Shown here: piece after piece, positions 8,634-17,437 of the stretch
Layout: each line of letters begins with the position of its first letter
Position numbering within the stretch: the first letter of the stretch is position 1
Assembly: GCF_030144325.1 (NCBI RefSeq)
Contig: NZ_CP126307.1
Coordinates: forward strand, 5,794,001-5,858,000
Direction: 5' to 3'
Length of the DNA: 64,000 nt
From: Bosea vestrisii
GTDB taxonomy: Bacteria; Pseudomonadota; Alphaproteobacteria; Rhizobiales; Beijerinckiaceae
Made by a program: the position numbers and the translations under genes
The notes under the pieces: model-generated
Database searches by the model: none
Seen by the model: only the letters and a program-made list of their open reading frames with translations
What the model was told of the DNA's origin: nothing

Positions 8634-11069
8634 ATGAAATCCCATTATCAGGCGGTCATCATCGGCGGCGGCGTGGTCGGCGCGAGCGTGCTGTACCATC
8701 TCACCAAGAAGGGCTGGCGCGACATCGCCCTGCTCGAACGCCTCGAACTCACGGCCGGCTCGACCTGGCATGCGGCGGGCGGCATGCACACGATCAACGG
8801 CGACCCAAACGTCGCCAAGCTGCAGCAATATTCAATCAATCTCTACAAGGAGATCGAGGAGATTTCGGGCCAGTCCGTCGGCCTGCACATGACCGAAGGC
8901 ATGATGCTGGCTGCGACGAAGCCGCGCTGGGAATGGCTCAAGAGCATCCATTCCAAGGGCCGCTATATGGGCATGCAGACCGAGCTGATCTCGCTCGACG
9001 AGGCCGAGCGCCTGCTGCCGCTGATCGACAAGTCGCAATTCGTCGGCGCGATGTATGACCCGATCCAGGGCCATGTCGATCCCAACGGCACGACCTACGC
9101 CTTTGCGGGAGCGGCGCGCAAGGCCGGCGCTGAGGTCTATACCCAGACCCGCGTGCTCGACACCAGGCAGCGGTCGGATGGCAGCTGGGACGTGATCACC
9201 GACAAGGGCACGATCATCGCCGAGCATGTCGTCAACTGCGGCGGGCTCTGGGCCCGCGAGGTCGGCCGCATGGTCGGGCTCGAACTGCCGATCCTGGCGA
9301 TGGAGCATCAGTACCTCATCACCGAGGACATGCCCGAGGTCGAGGAGATCAACAGGACCACCGGCAAGATGGTGCTGCACGCGGTCGATTTCGACGGCGA
9401 GATCTACATGCGCCAGGAGCGCAAGGGCATGCTGCTAGGCACCTATGAGCGCCATGGCGTGCCGTGGAGCCCCAAGGACACGCCGTGGGATTTCGGGCCG
9501 ACCCTGCTGCCCGACGCGCTCGAGCGCATGGCCGACAATCTCGAGGTCGGCTTCCGGCATTTCCCGGCCTTCCAGCGCGCCGGCATCAAGAAGGTGATCA
9601 ACGGCCCCTTCACCTTCGCACCCGACGGCAACCCGCTGGTCGGCCCGATCGCCGGCCTGAGCAATTACTGGGTGGCTTGCGGCGTGATGGCGGGCTTCAG
9701 CCAGGGCGGCGGCGTCGGTCTGGCGCTGTCGAACTGGATGGCCGATGGCGATCCGGGCTTCGACGTCTGGGCGATGGATGTGGCGCGCTATGGCGATTGG
9801 GCGACGCGCGCCTATACCCGCACCAAGGTCATCGAGAATTACGGCAGGCGCTTCCGCGTCCGCTTCCCCAATGAGGAACTGCCCGCGGGGCGGCCGCTGC
9901 GGACCACGCCGATGTATCACAAATGGCGTGAGCTCGGCGCCGTGATGGGTGATAATTGGGGGCTGGAAGCACCGCTTTGGTTCGCGCCGGAAGGCGTCGA
10001 GGACGAATTCTCCTTTCACCGCTCGACCGACTTCGCCCATGTCAAGGCGGAGTGCCGGGCGGTGCGCCACGGCGTCGGCATCTCCGAGACCTCGACCTTC
10101 GCCAAATACGAGATCAGCGGTCCGGGCGCCGAAGCCTGGCTTGCGCATCTGCTCGCCAACAAGATGCCCAGGACGGGACGTCTGAGCCTCTCGCCGATGC
10201 TGAACGAGCGCGGCAAGCTGATCGGCGATTTCACCGTCGCCAAGGCCGCCGACGAACGCTTCTACGTCTTCGGCTCGGGCGCGGCGGAGAAATACCATAT
10301 GCGCTGGTTCGAGACGCACCTGCCGCAGGATGGCAGCGTCACGCTCAGGACGCTTGGCCTGACGCTCACCGGATTGTCGATTGCCGGTCCGAAAGCGCGC
10401 GAGGTGATGGCCAGGCTCACCGATGACGATGTTTCGGCAGCGGCCTTCAAGTTCATGGATTTCCGCCCCAAGATGGAGCTCGGTCCGGTCCAGGCCATGG
10501 TCGGGCGGGTCAGTTTCACCGGCGATCTCGGCTTCGAGATCTGGGTTCAGGCCGAGCATCAGGTCGCGCTGTTCGAGGCGCTCTGGGCGGCGGGCGAGGA
10601 GTTCGGAATCCGCCCTTTCGGCAGCCGGGCGCTGCTCTCGCTCGCCCGCGAAAAGGGTTTTGGCACCTGGGCGCGCGAGTTCCGGCCGATCTATGGGCCG
10701 TTCGAGGCCGGGCTCGGCCGCTTCGTCGACTTGACCAAGAACGACTTCATCGGCCGCGCGGCCGCGGCCATCGAGAAGGCTGACGGACCCGAGCGCCAGC
10801 GCGTCAGCTTCGTCGTCGAGGCCGGCGACGCCGACGCGATCGGCGACGAGGCGGTCTGGAAAGACGGCGCGGTCGTCGGCTGGATCACCTCGGGCGGCTA
10901 CGCCCACCATGCCGACCGCTCCTACGCCACCGGCTACGTGCCGAGCGCCGCGCTCGCCAACGGCGCTGCGCATGCGAAGTGGGAGATCGAGATTCTCGGC
11001 GAGCGCCGGCCGGCCGCGCTGCAGATGGAGCCGCTGTTCGATCCGGCAGGGGCGCGAATGCGGGGGTGA
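8634..11069 (+). CDS. Dimethylglycine dehydrogenase-like FAD/folate enzyme
   Basis: An 811-residue enzyme predicted to demethylate dimethylglycine (or sarcosine) with FAD, passing the methylene group to tetrahydrofolate. The N-terminal DAO domain (about 1-380) has the FAD motif IIGGGVVGASVLYHL. GSTWHAAGG contains His46, which matches the covalent flavin histidine of mammalian dimethylglycine dehydrogenase. An FAO_M linker (about 380-430) leads to the GcvT aminomethyltransferase-like folate domain and its C-terminal barrel (about 430-811; LTGLSIAGPKAREV). It fills the step between GbcAB and sarcosine oxidase. Sarcosine dehydrogenase activity is the main alternative. Confidence 0.85.
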   Translation: MKSHYQAVIIGGGVVGASVLYHLTKKGWRDIALLERLELTAGSTWHAAGGMHTINGDPNVAKLQQYSINLYKEIEEISGQSVGLHMTEGMMLAATKPRWEWLKSIHSKGRYMGMQTELISLDEAERLLPLIDKSQFVGAMYDPIQGHVDPNGTTYAFAGAARKAGAEVYTQTRVLDTRQRSDGSWDVITDKGTIIAEHVVNCGGLWAREVGRMVGLELPILAMEHQYLITEDMPEVEEINRTTGKMVLHAVDFDGEIYMRQERKGMLLGTYERHGVPWSPKDTPWDFGPTLLPDALERMADNLEVGFRHFPAFQRAGIKKVINGPFTFAPDGNPLVGPIAGLSNYWVACGVMAGFSQGGGVGLALSNWMADGDPGFDVWAMDVARYGDWATRAYTRTKVIENYGRRFRVRFPNEELPAGRPLRTTPMYHKWRELGAVMGDNWGLEAPLWFAPEGVEDEFSFHRSTDFAHVKAECRAVRHGVGISETSTFAKYEISGPGAEAWLAHLLANKMPRTGRLSLSPMLNERGKLIGDFTVAKAADERFYVFGSGAAEKYHMRWFETHLPQDGSVTLRTLGLTLTGLSIAGPKAREVMARLTDDDVSAAAFKFMDFRPKMELGPVQAMVGRVSFTGDLGFEIWVQAEHQVALFEALWAAGEEFGIRPFGSRALLSLAREKGFGTWAREFRPIYGPFEAGLGRFVDLTKNDFIGRAAAAIEKADGPERQRVSFVVEAGDADAIGDEAVWKDGAVVGWITSGGYAHHADRSYATGYVPSAALANGAAHAKWEIEILGERRPAALQMEPLFDPAGARMRG

Positions 11070-11075
11070 GGCGCG

Positions 11076-12104
11076 CTACAGCGCGATCGTTACGTTCGAG
11101 CATGGCCGGGACGAGCAGGCCAGGATGTAGCGTTCCGCCTCCTCCTCCAGCGAAATCCCGCCATTATGCTGCATCGCGACCTCGCCTTCGACGAGGCTCA
11201 CCCGGCAGGTTCCGCACATTCCCGAGGCGCAGCCGCAGGGAATGACGATGGCTTGGCGCGTCGCGGCCTCCAGCAGCGTCTCGTCAGCGCGAGCCGTGAA
11301 ACGCTTGTCGCCGAAGCGGATGGCGAAGCCCGCTGCCGGCGCATCCGCCGCAACGGCGATCGGGGCAGGGGCCGCGATCGCGCCGAAATGCTCGACGTGG
11401 AAGAGCTCGCGCCGGCCGCCCTCGGCGGCATGGATCAGCCGTGCCTCGTCCATGAAGCCGGCCGGTCCGCAGCAGAACACCTCGCGCCGGCCGAGATCGG
11501 GCAGGGCGACGGATACGAGCCGCCGGCTCAGGCGCCCGGTGAAGCCGAACCAGCCCGGCTCCGGCCGGCTTGCCACCATGGCGACGCGCAGATTCGGCAT
11601 GCGGCGCTGGAGGCCGGCCAGTTCGCCGGGAAACAGCATGTCTGCCGGCGTGCGCGCGCCGTGCAGCCAGGCGATGTCCGACTCTAGCGCGGTATCGGCA
11701 AGGTGCCGCAGCATCGCCATCAGCGGGCTCGCGCCCGAGCCGGCCGAGACCAGCGCCAACCTTTCGGTTTGCCGGCTCGCGATGGTGAAGCGCCCGCGCG
11801 GGCTGCCGCCTTCGATGCTGTCTCCGACCTTCAGCGTCTCATGCAGCCAGCGCGTCGCGCGACCCGGCGCATGCGCCTTGATGGTCATCGCGATGGTATC
11901 GCCGCGCCCCGGCGCGGAGGCGAGCGAGAACGTCCTGAACAGCGTCTCGCCGTCGAGCGTCAGCCTCAGCGTCATCGACTGGCCGGCCTCATAGGCTGGC
12001 ACGCCGCCTTCCGGCCGGAAGACGAAGGTCTTGACGTCGTGCGTCTCCGGGCGAACCTCGACCAGCGTCAGCCTCAGGAAGCCGGCATCCTCGCCGGCGC
12101 TCAT
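11076..12104 (-). CDS. gbcB: Glycine betaine monooxygenase reductase subunit
   Basis: A 342-residue electron-transfer partner of the Rieske oxygenase GbcA. An FAD-binding domain (RTFSLASAPG) is followed by an NAD-binding domain (VSAGSGASPLMAML and FCCGPAGFMDE). A plant-type 2Fe-2S ferredoxin forms the C-terminus (CGCASGMCGTC plus a fourth Cys in ILACSSRP). It passes electrons from NAD(P)H to the oxygenase. The gene overlaps the gbcA stop by four bases, so the two are coupled. The symbol rests on domain order and pairing with gbcA; related reductases serve carnitine or stachydrine oxygenases. Confidence 0.85.
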   Translation of the reverse strand: MSAGEDAGFLRLTLVEVRPETHDVKTFVFRPEGGVPAYEAGQSMTLRLTLDGETLFRTFSLASAPGRGDTIAMTIKAHAPGRATRWLHETLKVGDSIEGGSPRGRFTIASRQTERLALVSAGSGASPLMAMLRHLADTALESDIAWLHGARTPADMLFPGELAGLQRRMPNLRVAMVASRPEPGWFGFTGRLSRRLVSVALPDLGRREVFCCGPAGFMDEARLIHAAEGGRRELFHVEHFGAIAAPAPIAVAADAPAAGFAIRFGDKRFTARADETLLEAATRQAIVIPCGCASGMCGTCRVSLVEGEVAMQHNGGISLEEEAERYILACSSRPCSNVTIAL

Positions 12105-13354
12105 TCCGCCGCGACCCTCAGCGGCGCGGGCGCGCCGGCGAAGGCCTCCATCTGGCGGGCATACCAGTTGGTGAAATGCGTCAGCATGAACTCCGACGGC
12201 GCATAGGGGCCGGGCCGGTAGGCCATCGAGCGGATGCCGCGCTGGTTGACCGAGGCGAGATCCGAATCCTGCTCGTTGGTGGCGATCCAGACCTCGGTCA
12301 GGCGATTGACGTCGTAATCGACGCCTTCGACCGCGTCCTCATGCACCAGCCAGGTCGTGCGCAGCGAGGTGCGCCCGGCCGAGAGCGGCAGCACCCGGAA
12401 ATGAATGATGTTGTCGGCGAGGAAATGGTTCCAGTTGTTGGGCGCGCGGAACATCCGGACCGAGCCGAGGTCGGGGTCGGTGAAATCGCCGAGCAGCTTG
12501 GTGCAGGCCGGCCCACCATCCATGGTGAAGGACAGGGCGCCCTCATGGAAGGGCAGGCGAATGCAGCGGAACTCGTCGCCGCCATCGGCCGGGGCATGGG
12601 GCAGGCCGAGCGCGTCCCATTTTGCAGTCTTGCGGGCGATCAATTCCTGGAACTGCGCCGGCCCGAGCGGATCGTCGGGCAGCGCGAACTCGACCAGCGA
12701 CGCCAGCAATTCGGGATGGTTGGCGGCGCAGTGATAGCATTCGCGGTTGTTCTCGATGATCAGCTTCCAGTTGGCCTCCTCGATCAGCGTCATCTCGAAG
12801 GCGACCTTGGTCCGGTCGGGCTGATGCGGCGCGATGAAGGGCGTGATCGCCTGCCTGAAGCGGGAGAGGTCCGGCGGCGTCTCGGCCAGGCAGAGATAGA
12901 TCATGCCGCAGATCACCTCGACATGGGCGGGCTTCAGGCCGTAGTCGCTGCGATCGAAATCGGCTGGCATCTGACGCGCGTTGAGCAGCGAGCCGTCGAG
13001 CTCATAGACCCATTGGTGATAGGGACAGACCAGCCGCGTGGCGCGGCCCTTCTCCTTGCCGCAGATGCGCGAGCCGCGATGCCGGCACGAGTTGTGGAAG
13101 GCGCGGACCTGCCCGTCCCGGTCGCGCAGGATCACGACCGGGTTGGAGCCGACCTCCAGCGTCAGGTAGTCGCCGGGCTTCTTGATCTCGCAGGCGTTGC
13201 AGGCGAACAGCCATTCCGTCTCGAACACCGCCCTGACGTCGGCCTCGTGCATCGCCTCGTCGAGATAGAAGCCCTGCGGCAGGCTGAAGCCTTCGCGGCG
13301 CTGAGCGAGCAGGCGGGCGATGTGGTCGCGGTCGATCATGGGCTGGGCTCGCAT
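12101..13354 (-). CDS. gbcA: Glycine betaine monooxygenase, Rieske oxygenase subunit
   Basis: A 417-residue Rieske non-heme iron oxygenase that removes a methyl group from glycine betaine as formaldehyde, giving dimethylglycine. The Rieske cluster ligands are Cys90-x-His92 and Cys110-x2-His113 (NSCRHRGS and CPYHQW). The mononuclear iron region is NNRECYHCAANHPE, with His208 and His213. Glu205 is at the inter-subunit bridging position, as in betaine-type members, where many other oxygenases have Asp. The N-terminus could instead be Met6 (13339). It is divergent from a GbdR-like regulator, as in Pseudomonas, where GbdR activates gbcA. Stachydrine demethylase is the nearest alternative. Confidence 0.86.
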   Translation of the reverse strand: MRAQPMIDRDHIARLLAQRREGFSLPQGFYLDEAMHEADVRAVFETEWLFACNACEIKKPGDYLTLEVGSNPVVILRDRDGQVRAFHNSCRHRGSRICGKEKGRATRLVCPYHQWVYELDGSLLNARQMPADFDRSDYGLKPAHVEVICGMIYLCLAETPPDLSRFRQAITPFIAPHQPDRTKVAFEMTLIEEANWKLIIENNRECYHCAANHPELLASLVEFALPDDPLGPAQFQELIARKTAKWDALGLPHAPADGGDEFRCIRLPFHEGALSFTMDGGPACTKLLGDFTDPDLGSVRMFRAPNNWNHFLADNIIHFRVLPLSAGRTSLRTTWLVHEDAVEGVDYDVNRLTEVWIATNEQDSDLASVNQRGIRSMAYRPGPYAPSEFMLTHFTNWYARQMEAFAGAPAPLRVAAE

Positions 13355-13402
13355 TGTCTAGCACCGCGATCATCGGCCGGATCGACCCCTGATGGCCGAA
13401 AA

Positions 13403-13431
13403 TTTGCGACCTTGCGGGCAAGCTTTGCGAC
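13403..13431 (-). promoter_or_regulatory. Candidate AraC-type operator upstream of gbcA
   Basis: Two exact direct copies of tttgcgac (13403-13410 and 13424-13431) lie 21 bp apart, about two helical turns, in the 290-bp gbcA/regulator intergenic region. AraC-family dimers bind such directly repeated half-sites. The sites are about 50-75 bp upstream of the gbcA start, a suitable place for activation. The assignment to the adjacent GbdR-like regulator is inference. Confidence 0.4.
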
Positions 13432-13516
13432 AGGGATCGTCGTTTTCATTGCAGGAATGTCGGAAATCCGATCTTCTGTACCGGCGTCTGCGACGATGTT
13501 GTTCCAGCCCCCGCGC

Positions 13517-13603
13517 ATCATCCCGGACGCAGAAAAGCCAATCCGGGAGCCATCGTAGAGCGCAGCGCCCTCCGATGAGGCCCGGCTCAAGCCCGGAATG
13601 ACG
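13517..13603. repeat. Dispersed palindromic intergenic element, copy C
   Basis: An 87-bp element with inverted ends (catcccgg against ccggaatgacg) and an internal core catcgtagagcgcagcgcc. The core matches that of copy D at 14653-14759 in the same orientation. It lies in the leader of the GbdR-like regulator gene. Confidence 0.6.
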
Positions 13604-13644
13604 CTGGGGCTGTTCACACGGTCGCATCGACACGAGAGAGCAGA

Positions 13645-14697
13645 ATGGCCAGAGACCAACCCGCCGGCACCCGCATCGTCACCTTCCTGCTGGTCGATGG
13701 GCTCTCGATGATGAGCCTCGCCTCGGCGATCGAGCCGCTGCGCTCGCTAAACCGGTTGCTCGACCGCGAGGCCTGGCGCTGGCGGCTCGCCAGCCTCGAC
13801 GGCGGCGTGATCGCGGCCTCGAACGGCATTCCACTGCCGACCGAGACGGCCGAAAGCGCGCTCGGCGGCTCGGACTACCTTTTCGTCTGCGGCGGCCTGC
13901 GCATCCAGTCGCTGGACGAGCGGCGCTATCTCGCCATTCTGCGCAAGGCTGCGCGCGCCGGCGTCGCGGTCGGCTCGCTCTCGACCGGCACCTGGTTGCT
14001 GGCCCGCGCCGGCCTGCTCGACGGCTATCGCTGCACCATTCACTGGGAGAACCGCCCGGCCTTCCAGGAGGAGTTTCCCGAGCTTGTCTGCACCGACAAG
14101 ATCTACGAGATCGACCGCGACCGGCTGACTTGCTCGGGCGGCACCGCGGCGATGGATCTGATGCTGCATCTGATCGTCGAGCGGCATGGCGCCGACTTCG
14201 CCCGCCGCGTCGCCAACCAGTTCCACCATGACCGCATCCGCGACGAGCGTGACAACCAGAGCGGCGGCCGACTGGAGCGGCTCGCCAATCTGCCGCCGCC
14301 GGTGCGCGCCGCGATCCGGCTGATGCAGCGCCACACCGAGGATACCATCTCGATCGCCCAGATCGCCGAGAGCATCCAGATGAGCGCGCGCCAGATAGAG
14401 CGCCTGTTCCTGCGCCATTTCGAGGTCAGCCCGGCGCGCTACTATCTCAGCCTGCGCATCGACCGAGCCCGCGAATTGCTACTTTATTCCGACCGGCCGA
14501 TCCTCGAGGTCGCGGTTGCCACCGGCTTCACCTCGACTTCGCACTTCTCGCACTGGTTCAAGCGGCTGCACGGGGCGCGGCCGAGCCAGCTGAGGGGGAG
14601 GGTACTGGGGGAGGGGGAGGCGTCTTCGAGCCTTGGGCCGCCCGCACCCTCGCCGTCATCCCGGGCAGGCGAAGCGCAGACCCGCGATCCTTCATAG
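13645..14697 (+). CDS. GbdR-like GlxA-family AraC-type regulator
   Basis: A 350-residue regulator with an amidotransferase-like sensor domain (about residues 8-185) and an AraC DNA-binding domain (about 225-320; SARQIERLFLRHFEVSPARYY, then FTSTSHFSHWFKRLHG). Divergence from gbcA and the domain order match GbdR, which senses glycine betaine or dimethylglycine and activates their catabolism. The last ~15 codons (from 14653) are encoded by the palindromic element copy D. The native C-terminus therefore probably ended earlier, and the tail after RPSQLRG has low complexity. It may also control the downstream OpuC-type importer. Confidence 0.86.
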   Translation: MARDQPAGTRIVTFLLVDGLSMMSLASAIEPLRSLNRLLDREAWRWRLASLDGGVIAASNGIPLPTETAESALGGSDYLFVCGGLRIQSLDERRYLAILRKAARAGVAVGSLSTGTWLLARAGLLDGYRCTIHWENRPAFQEEFPELVCTDKIYEIDRDRLTCSGGTAAMDLMLHLIVERHGADFARRVANQFHHDRIRDERDNQSGGRLERLANLPPPVRAAIRLMQRHTEDTISIAQIAESIQMSARQIERLFLRHFEVSPARYYLSLRIDRARELLLYSDRPILEVAVATGFTSTSHFSHWFKRLHGARPSQLRGRVLGEGEASSSLGPPAPSPSSRAGEAQTRDPS

Positions 14698-14759
14698 CCC
14701 GCAGCGCCTTACGATGGATTCCGGCTTTGCACTGCTGGGTAGCTTGTCCGGGATGACGG
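14653..14759. repeat. Dispersed palindromic intergenic element, copy D, overlapping a gene end
   Basis: A 107-bp element with perfect 12-bp terminal inverted repeats (ccgtcatcccgg 14653-14664 and ccgggatgacgg 14748-14759). Its internal core resembles copy C. The regulator's stop codon (14695-14697) lies inside the element, so insertion or expansion of the repeat replaced the original 3' end of that gene. Confidence 0.75.
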
Positions 14760-14801
14760 CGCGGTGATTTGACGAGCGCCGAGGCTGATCGAACGGACTG
14801 G

Positions 14802-14824
14802 ATGTCGCGTCGCATCCGCGACAT
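14802..14824 (+). promoter_or_regulatory. Perfect inverted repeat upstream of the choline/betaine importer
   Basis: Arms atgtcgcg (14802-14809) and cgcgacat (14817-14824) flank a 7-bp centre. A further half-like catgtcgg follows at 14827. It lies 89 bp upstream of the importer start and is a candidate regulator site or RNA hairpin. The gcgaca word recurs upstream of gbcA and at 4977-5001. Confidence 0.35.
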
Positions 14825-14912
14825 TCCATGTCGGTTCCCCGGCCCAAGGCTGGAACCGTTCTGATCGACACTTGAGCCCAGACAAGACGGATAACCGTCG
14901 AAAGGGGACACA

Positions 14913-15566
14913 GTGGAGACGCTCGCCTTCATCATGGCGAATCTTCCGGTGATCGGGCAGCGCATGCTCGAGCACGTCTCCCTCGTCGGCGTCTCGGTCG
15001 GCGTCGCGATCCTGACCGGCGTGCCGATCGGCATCATGATCACCCAGAGCCGCGTCGCCGCCGACCGCGTGCTCTATGTCGCCTCGGTGATCATCACCAT
15101 CCCCTCGATCGCGCTGTTTGGCATCCTGATCCCGATCCTGTCGCTGATCGGCCAGGGCATCGGCTACCTCCCGGCCGTGATCGCGCTGATCCTCTACGCG
15201 CAACTGCCGATCATCCGGAACACCTACACTGCGATCATGAATGTCGATCCGGCGCTGCGCGAGGCGGCGCGCGGCATGGGCATGACGACGCTGGAGCGCC
15301 TTCGACGGGTCGAACTGCCGCTCGCCTTGCCGGTGATCATCAACGGCGTCCGCAGCGCCGTCGTGCTCAACATCGCGATCGGCGCGATCGCCACCTACAT
15401 CGGTGCCGGCGGGCTCGGCACCTTCATCTCGCGCGGCATCTCGCAGACCGACATTCGCCAGCTGCTGACCGGGGCGCTCTCCGTCAGCCTGCTCGCGATC
15501 ATCGCCGACTACACGCTGCTGGCGGCGCAACGTCTGATGACGTCCCCGGGATTGAGGCTCAGATGA
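14913..15566 (+). CDS. Glycine betaine/choline ABC transporter permease (OpuCB type)
   Basis: A 217-residue inner-membrane permease of the osmoprotectant-uptake family. It has five to six hydrophobic segments and the coupling motif EAARGMGMTTLERLRRVELPLALP. The start is GTG at 14913, preceded by aaagggg at 14901-14907. It overlaps the ATPase start by four bases. It forms the channel of a quaternary-amine importer with the permease at 16671. Confidence 0.88.
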   Translation: METLAFIMANLPVIGQRMLEHVSLVGVSVGVAILTGVPIGIMITQSRVAADRVLYVASVIITIPSIALFGILIPILSLIGQGIGYLPAVIALILYAQLPIIRNTYTAIMNVDPALREAARGMGMTTLERLRRVELPLALPVIINGVRSAVVLNIAIGAIATYIGAGGLGTFISRGISQTDIRQLLTGALSVSLLAIIADYTLLAAQRLMTSPGLRLR

Positions 15567-16669
15567 TCCGTCTCGATCAGGTCTCAAAACATTTCGGCGC
15601 CATGGTCGCGGTCGATCGCGTCGACATGGAGGTGCCGGAAGGCGCCGTCTGCGTCCTGCTCGGCCCCTCGGGCTGCGGCAAGACCACAACGATGAAGATG
15701 ATCAACCGGCTGATCCCGCTGACCTCGGGCAAAATCTTCGTCGATGGCAAGGACACCACCGCGGTCGACGAAGTCACGCTGCGCCGCTCGATCGGCTATG
15801 TCATCCAGCAGATCGGCCTGTTCCCGAACATGACGGTCGAGGACAATATCTGCGTGGTGCCGGACCTGCTCGGCTGGCCGGCGACCAAATCGCGCAAGCG
15901 GGCGGCCGAACTGCTCGACATGGTCAACCTCGACCCGTCGGTCTTCCTCAAGCGCTATCCCAAAGAGCTCTCCGGCGGCCAGCAGCAGCGCGTCGGCGTG
16001 GTGCGCGCGCTCGCGGCCGACCCGCCGGTGCTGCTGATGGACGAGCCCTTCGGCGCGATCGACCCGATCAACCGCGAGGTCATCCAGGACGAGTTCATGA
16101 AGCTCCAGGCGGAGCTCAAGAAGACCATCGTCTTCGTCAGCCACGACATTGACGAGGCGGTCAAGATGGCCACGCGCATCGCGATCTTCCGTGACGGCAA
16201 GCTGATCCAGTACGACACGCCGGACAACATCCTGGCCCATCCGATCGACGCCTTCGTCTCGGAGTTCGTCGGCTCGGACCGGACGCTGAAGCGGCTGCGC
16301 CTGATCAAGGTCACGGATGCGATGATGAGCGACCCGCCGCGGGTGCGCGCCGAGGACACGCTCGATACCGCGGCGAAGCTGATGGACGAGCACGGCCATT
16401 GCTCGATCGTCATGGTCGGCCCGCGCGGCCGGGCGCGCGGCGTCATCCGGATCGAGGTGGCGCGCGATCTGAAGGGCCCGGTTGGCGAGCATCAGGAGCC
16501 CTTGCCCGGCATCGTCAACATCAAGGACGATCTGCGCTCTGCGGTCTCGCAGATGTTCACCCATGGTGTGACCTGGCTTGCCTGCGTCGACGATGACGGC
16601 TTCTACAAGGGCTACATCACCCAGAAGAGCATCACCCAGGTGCTCGGCGCCACCTACAGGGACCGCTGA
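15563..16669 (+). CDS. Glycine betaine/choline ABC transporter ATP-binding protein (OpuCA type)
   Basis: A 368-residue ATPase with Walker A GPSGCGKTT, signature LSGGQQQRVGVVRALA, Walker B VLLMDEPFGAID and H-loop VFVSHDIDEAVK. The C-terminal ~110 residues carry a CBS-domain pair (about 260-368). In OpuA and related importers such a pair senses ionic strength or nucleotides. It overlaps the preceding permease by four bases and is followed after one base by the second permease. Confidence 0.91.
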   Translation: MIRLDQVSKHFGAMVAVDRVDMEVPEGAVCVLLGPSGCGKTTTMKMINRLIPLTSGKIFVDGKDTTAVDEVTLRRSIGYVIQQIGLFPNMTVEDNICVVPDLLGWPATKSRKRAAELLDMVNLDPSVFLKRYPKELSGGQQQRVGVVRALAADPPVLLMDEPFGAIDPINREVIQDEFMKLQAELKKTIVFVSHDIDEAVKMATRIAIFRDGKLIQYDTPDNILAHPIDAFVSEFVGSDRTLKRLRLIKVTDAMMSDPPRVRAEDTLDTAAKLMDEHGHCSIVMVGPRGRARGVIRIEVARDLKGPVGEHQEPLPGIVNIKDDLRSAVSQMFTHGVTWLACVDDDGFYKGYITQKSITQVLGATYRDR

Positions 16670-16670
16670 C

Positions 16671-17399
16671 ATGGCGGTGACGGGCCTCCAGAGCGCGTTT
16701 CGCCTGCTGTTGATCGCAGGCGTCTTCGCGTTCGGGGCCTATCTGCAGTCCACCGGCCTGCTGCCGGCGATCCTCCAGCATCGCGGCGACGTGCTCTATC
16801 TGATCCGCCAGCATCTGGCGTTGGCGGCGATGTCGGGTGCGATCGCGATCGTGGTCGGAATTCCGCTCGGCATCGTGCTGACCCGGCCGCGCTTCGAGAT
16901 GTTCGCCGATGCGGTGACCCAGGTCGTCAATCTCGGCACCACGATCCCGACACTGGCGCTGCTGGCGATCTCGATGTCTGTGCTGGGCATCGGCGCGCCG
17001 CCGGTGATCTTCGCGCTCTTCGTGCTGACGCTGCTGCCGATCGTGCTCAACACCATCGCCGGCCTGCGCTCGGTGCCGCAGCCGCTGATCGAGGTGGCCC
17101 GCGGCATGGGCATGACGCCGCACCAGATCCTGTTCCGGGTCGAACTGCCCAACGCCGTCTTCGTCATCCTCGCCGGCGTCCGCACCGCGCTGGCGATCAA
17201 TATCGGCACCGTGCCGCTCGCCTTCCTGATCGGCGGCGGCGGCCTCGGCGAACTCATCTTCACCGGCATCGACCTGATGGAGCCGAGCATGCTGCTGGCG
17301 GGCGCGATCCCGACCGCGCTGCTCGCCGTGCTCGTCGATTTCCTGATCGGCCAGATCCAGTTCTGGCTGGTCCCGAAAGGCGTCAACCCGCTGCGGTGA
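16671..17399 (+). CDS. Glycine betaine/choline ABC transporter permease (OpuCD/YehW type)
   Basis: A 242-residue second permease of the osmoprotectant importer. It has an N-terminal membrane anchor, then the motif EVARGMGMTPHQILFRVELPNAVF and FLIGGGGLGELIFTGI, both typical of the ProW/OpuCB superfamily. The start is ATG 16671, directly after the ATPase stop. An in-frame extension to 16578 overlaps the ATPase and is rejected. Confidence 0.88.
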   Translation: MAVTGLQSAFRLLLIAGVFAFGAYLQSTGLLPAILQHRGDVLYLIRQHLALAAMSGAIAIVVGIPLGIVLTRPRFEMFADAVTQVVNLGTTIPTLALLAISMSVLGIGAPPVIFALFVLTLLPIVLNTIAGLRSVPQPLIEVARGMGMTPHQILFRVELPNAVFVILAGVRTALAINIGTVPLAFLIGGGGLGELIFTGIDLMEPSMLLAGAIPTALLAVLVDFLIGQIQFWLVPKGVNPLR

Positions 17400-17437
17400 G
17401 CGGCGGGACTCTCAACTCAGCAACAAGGGGAACAACC

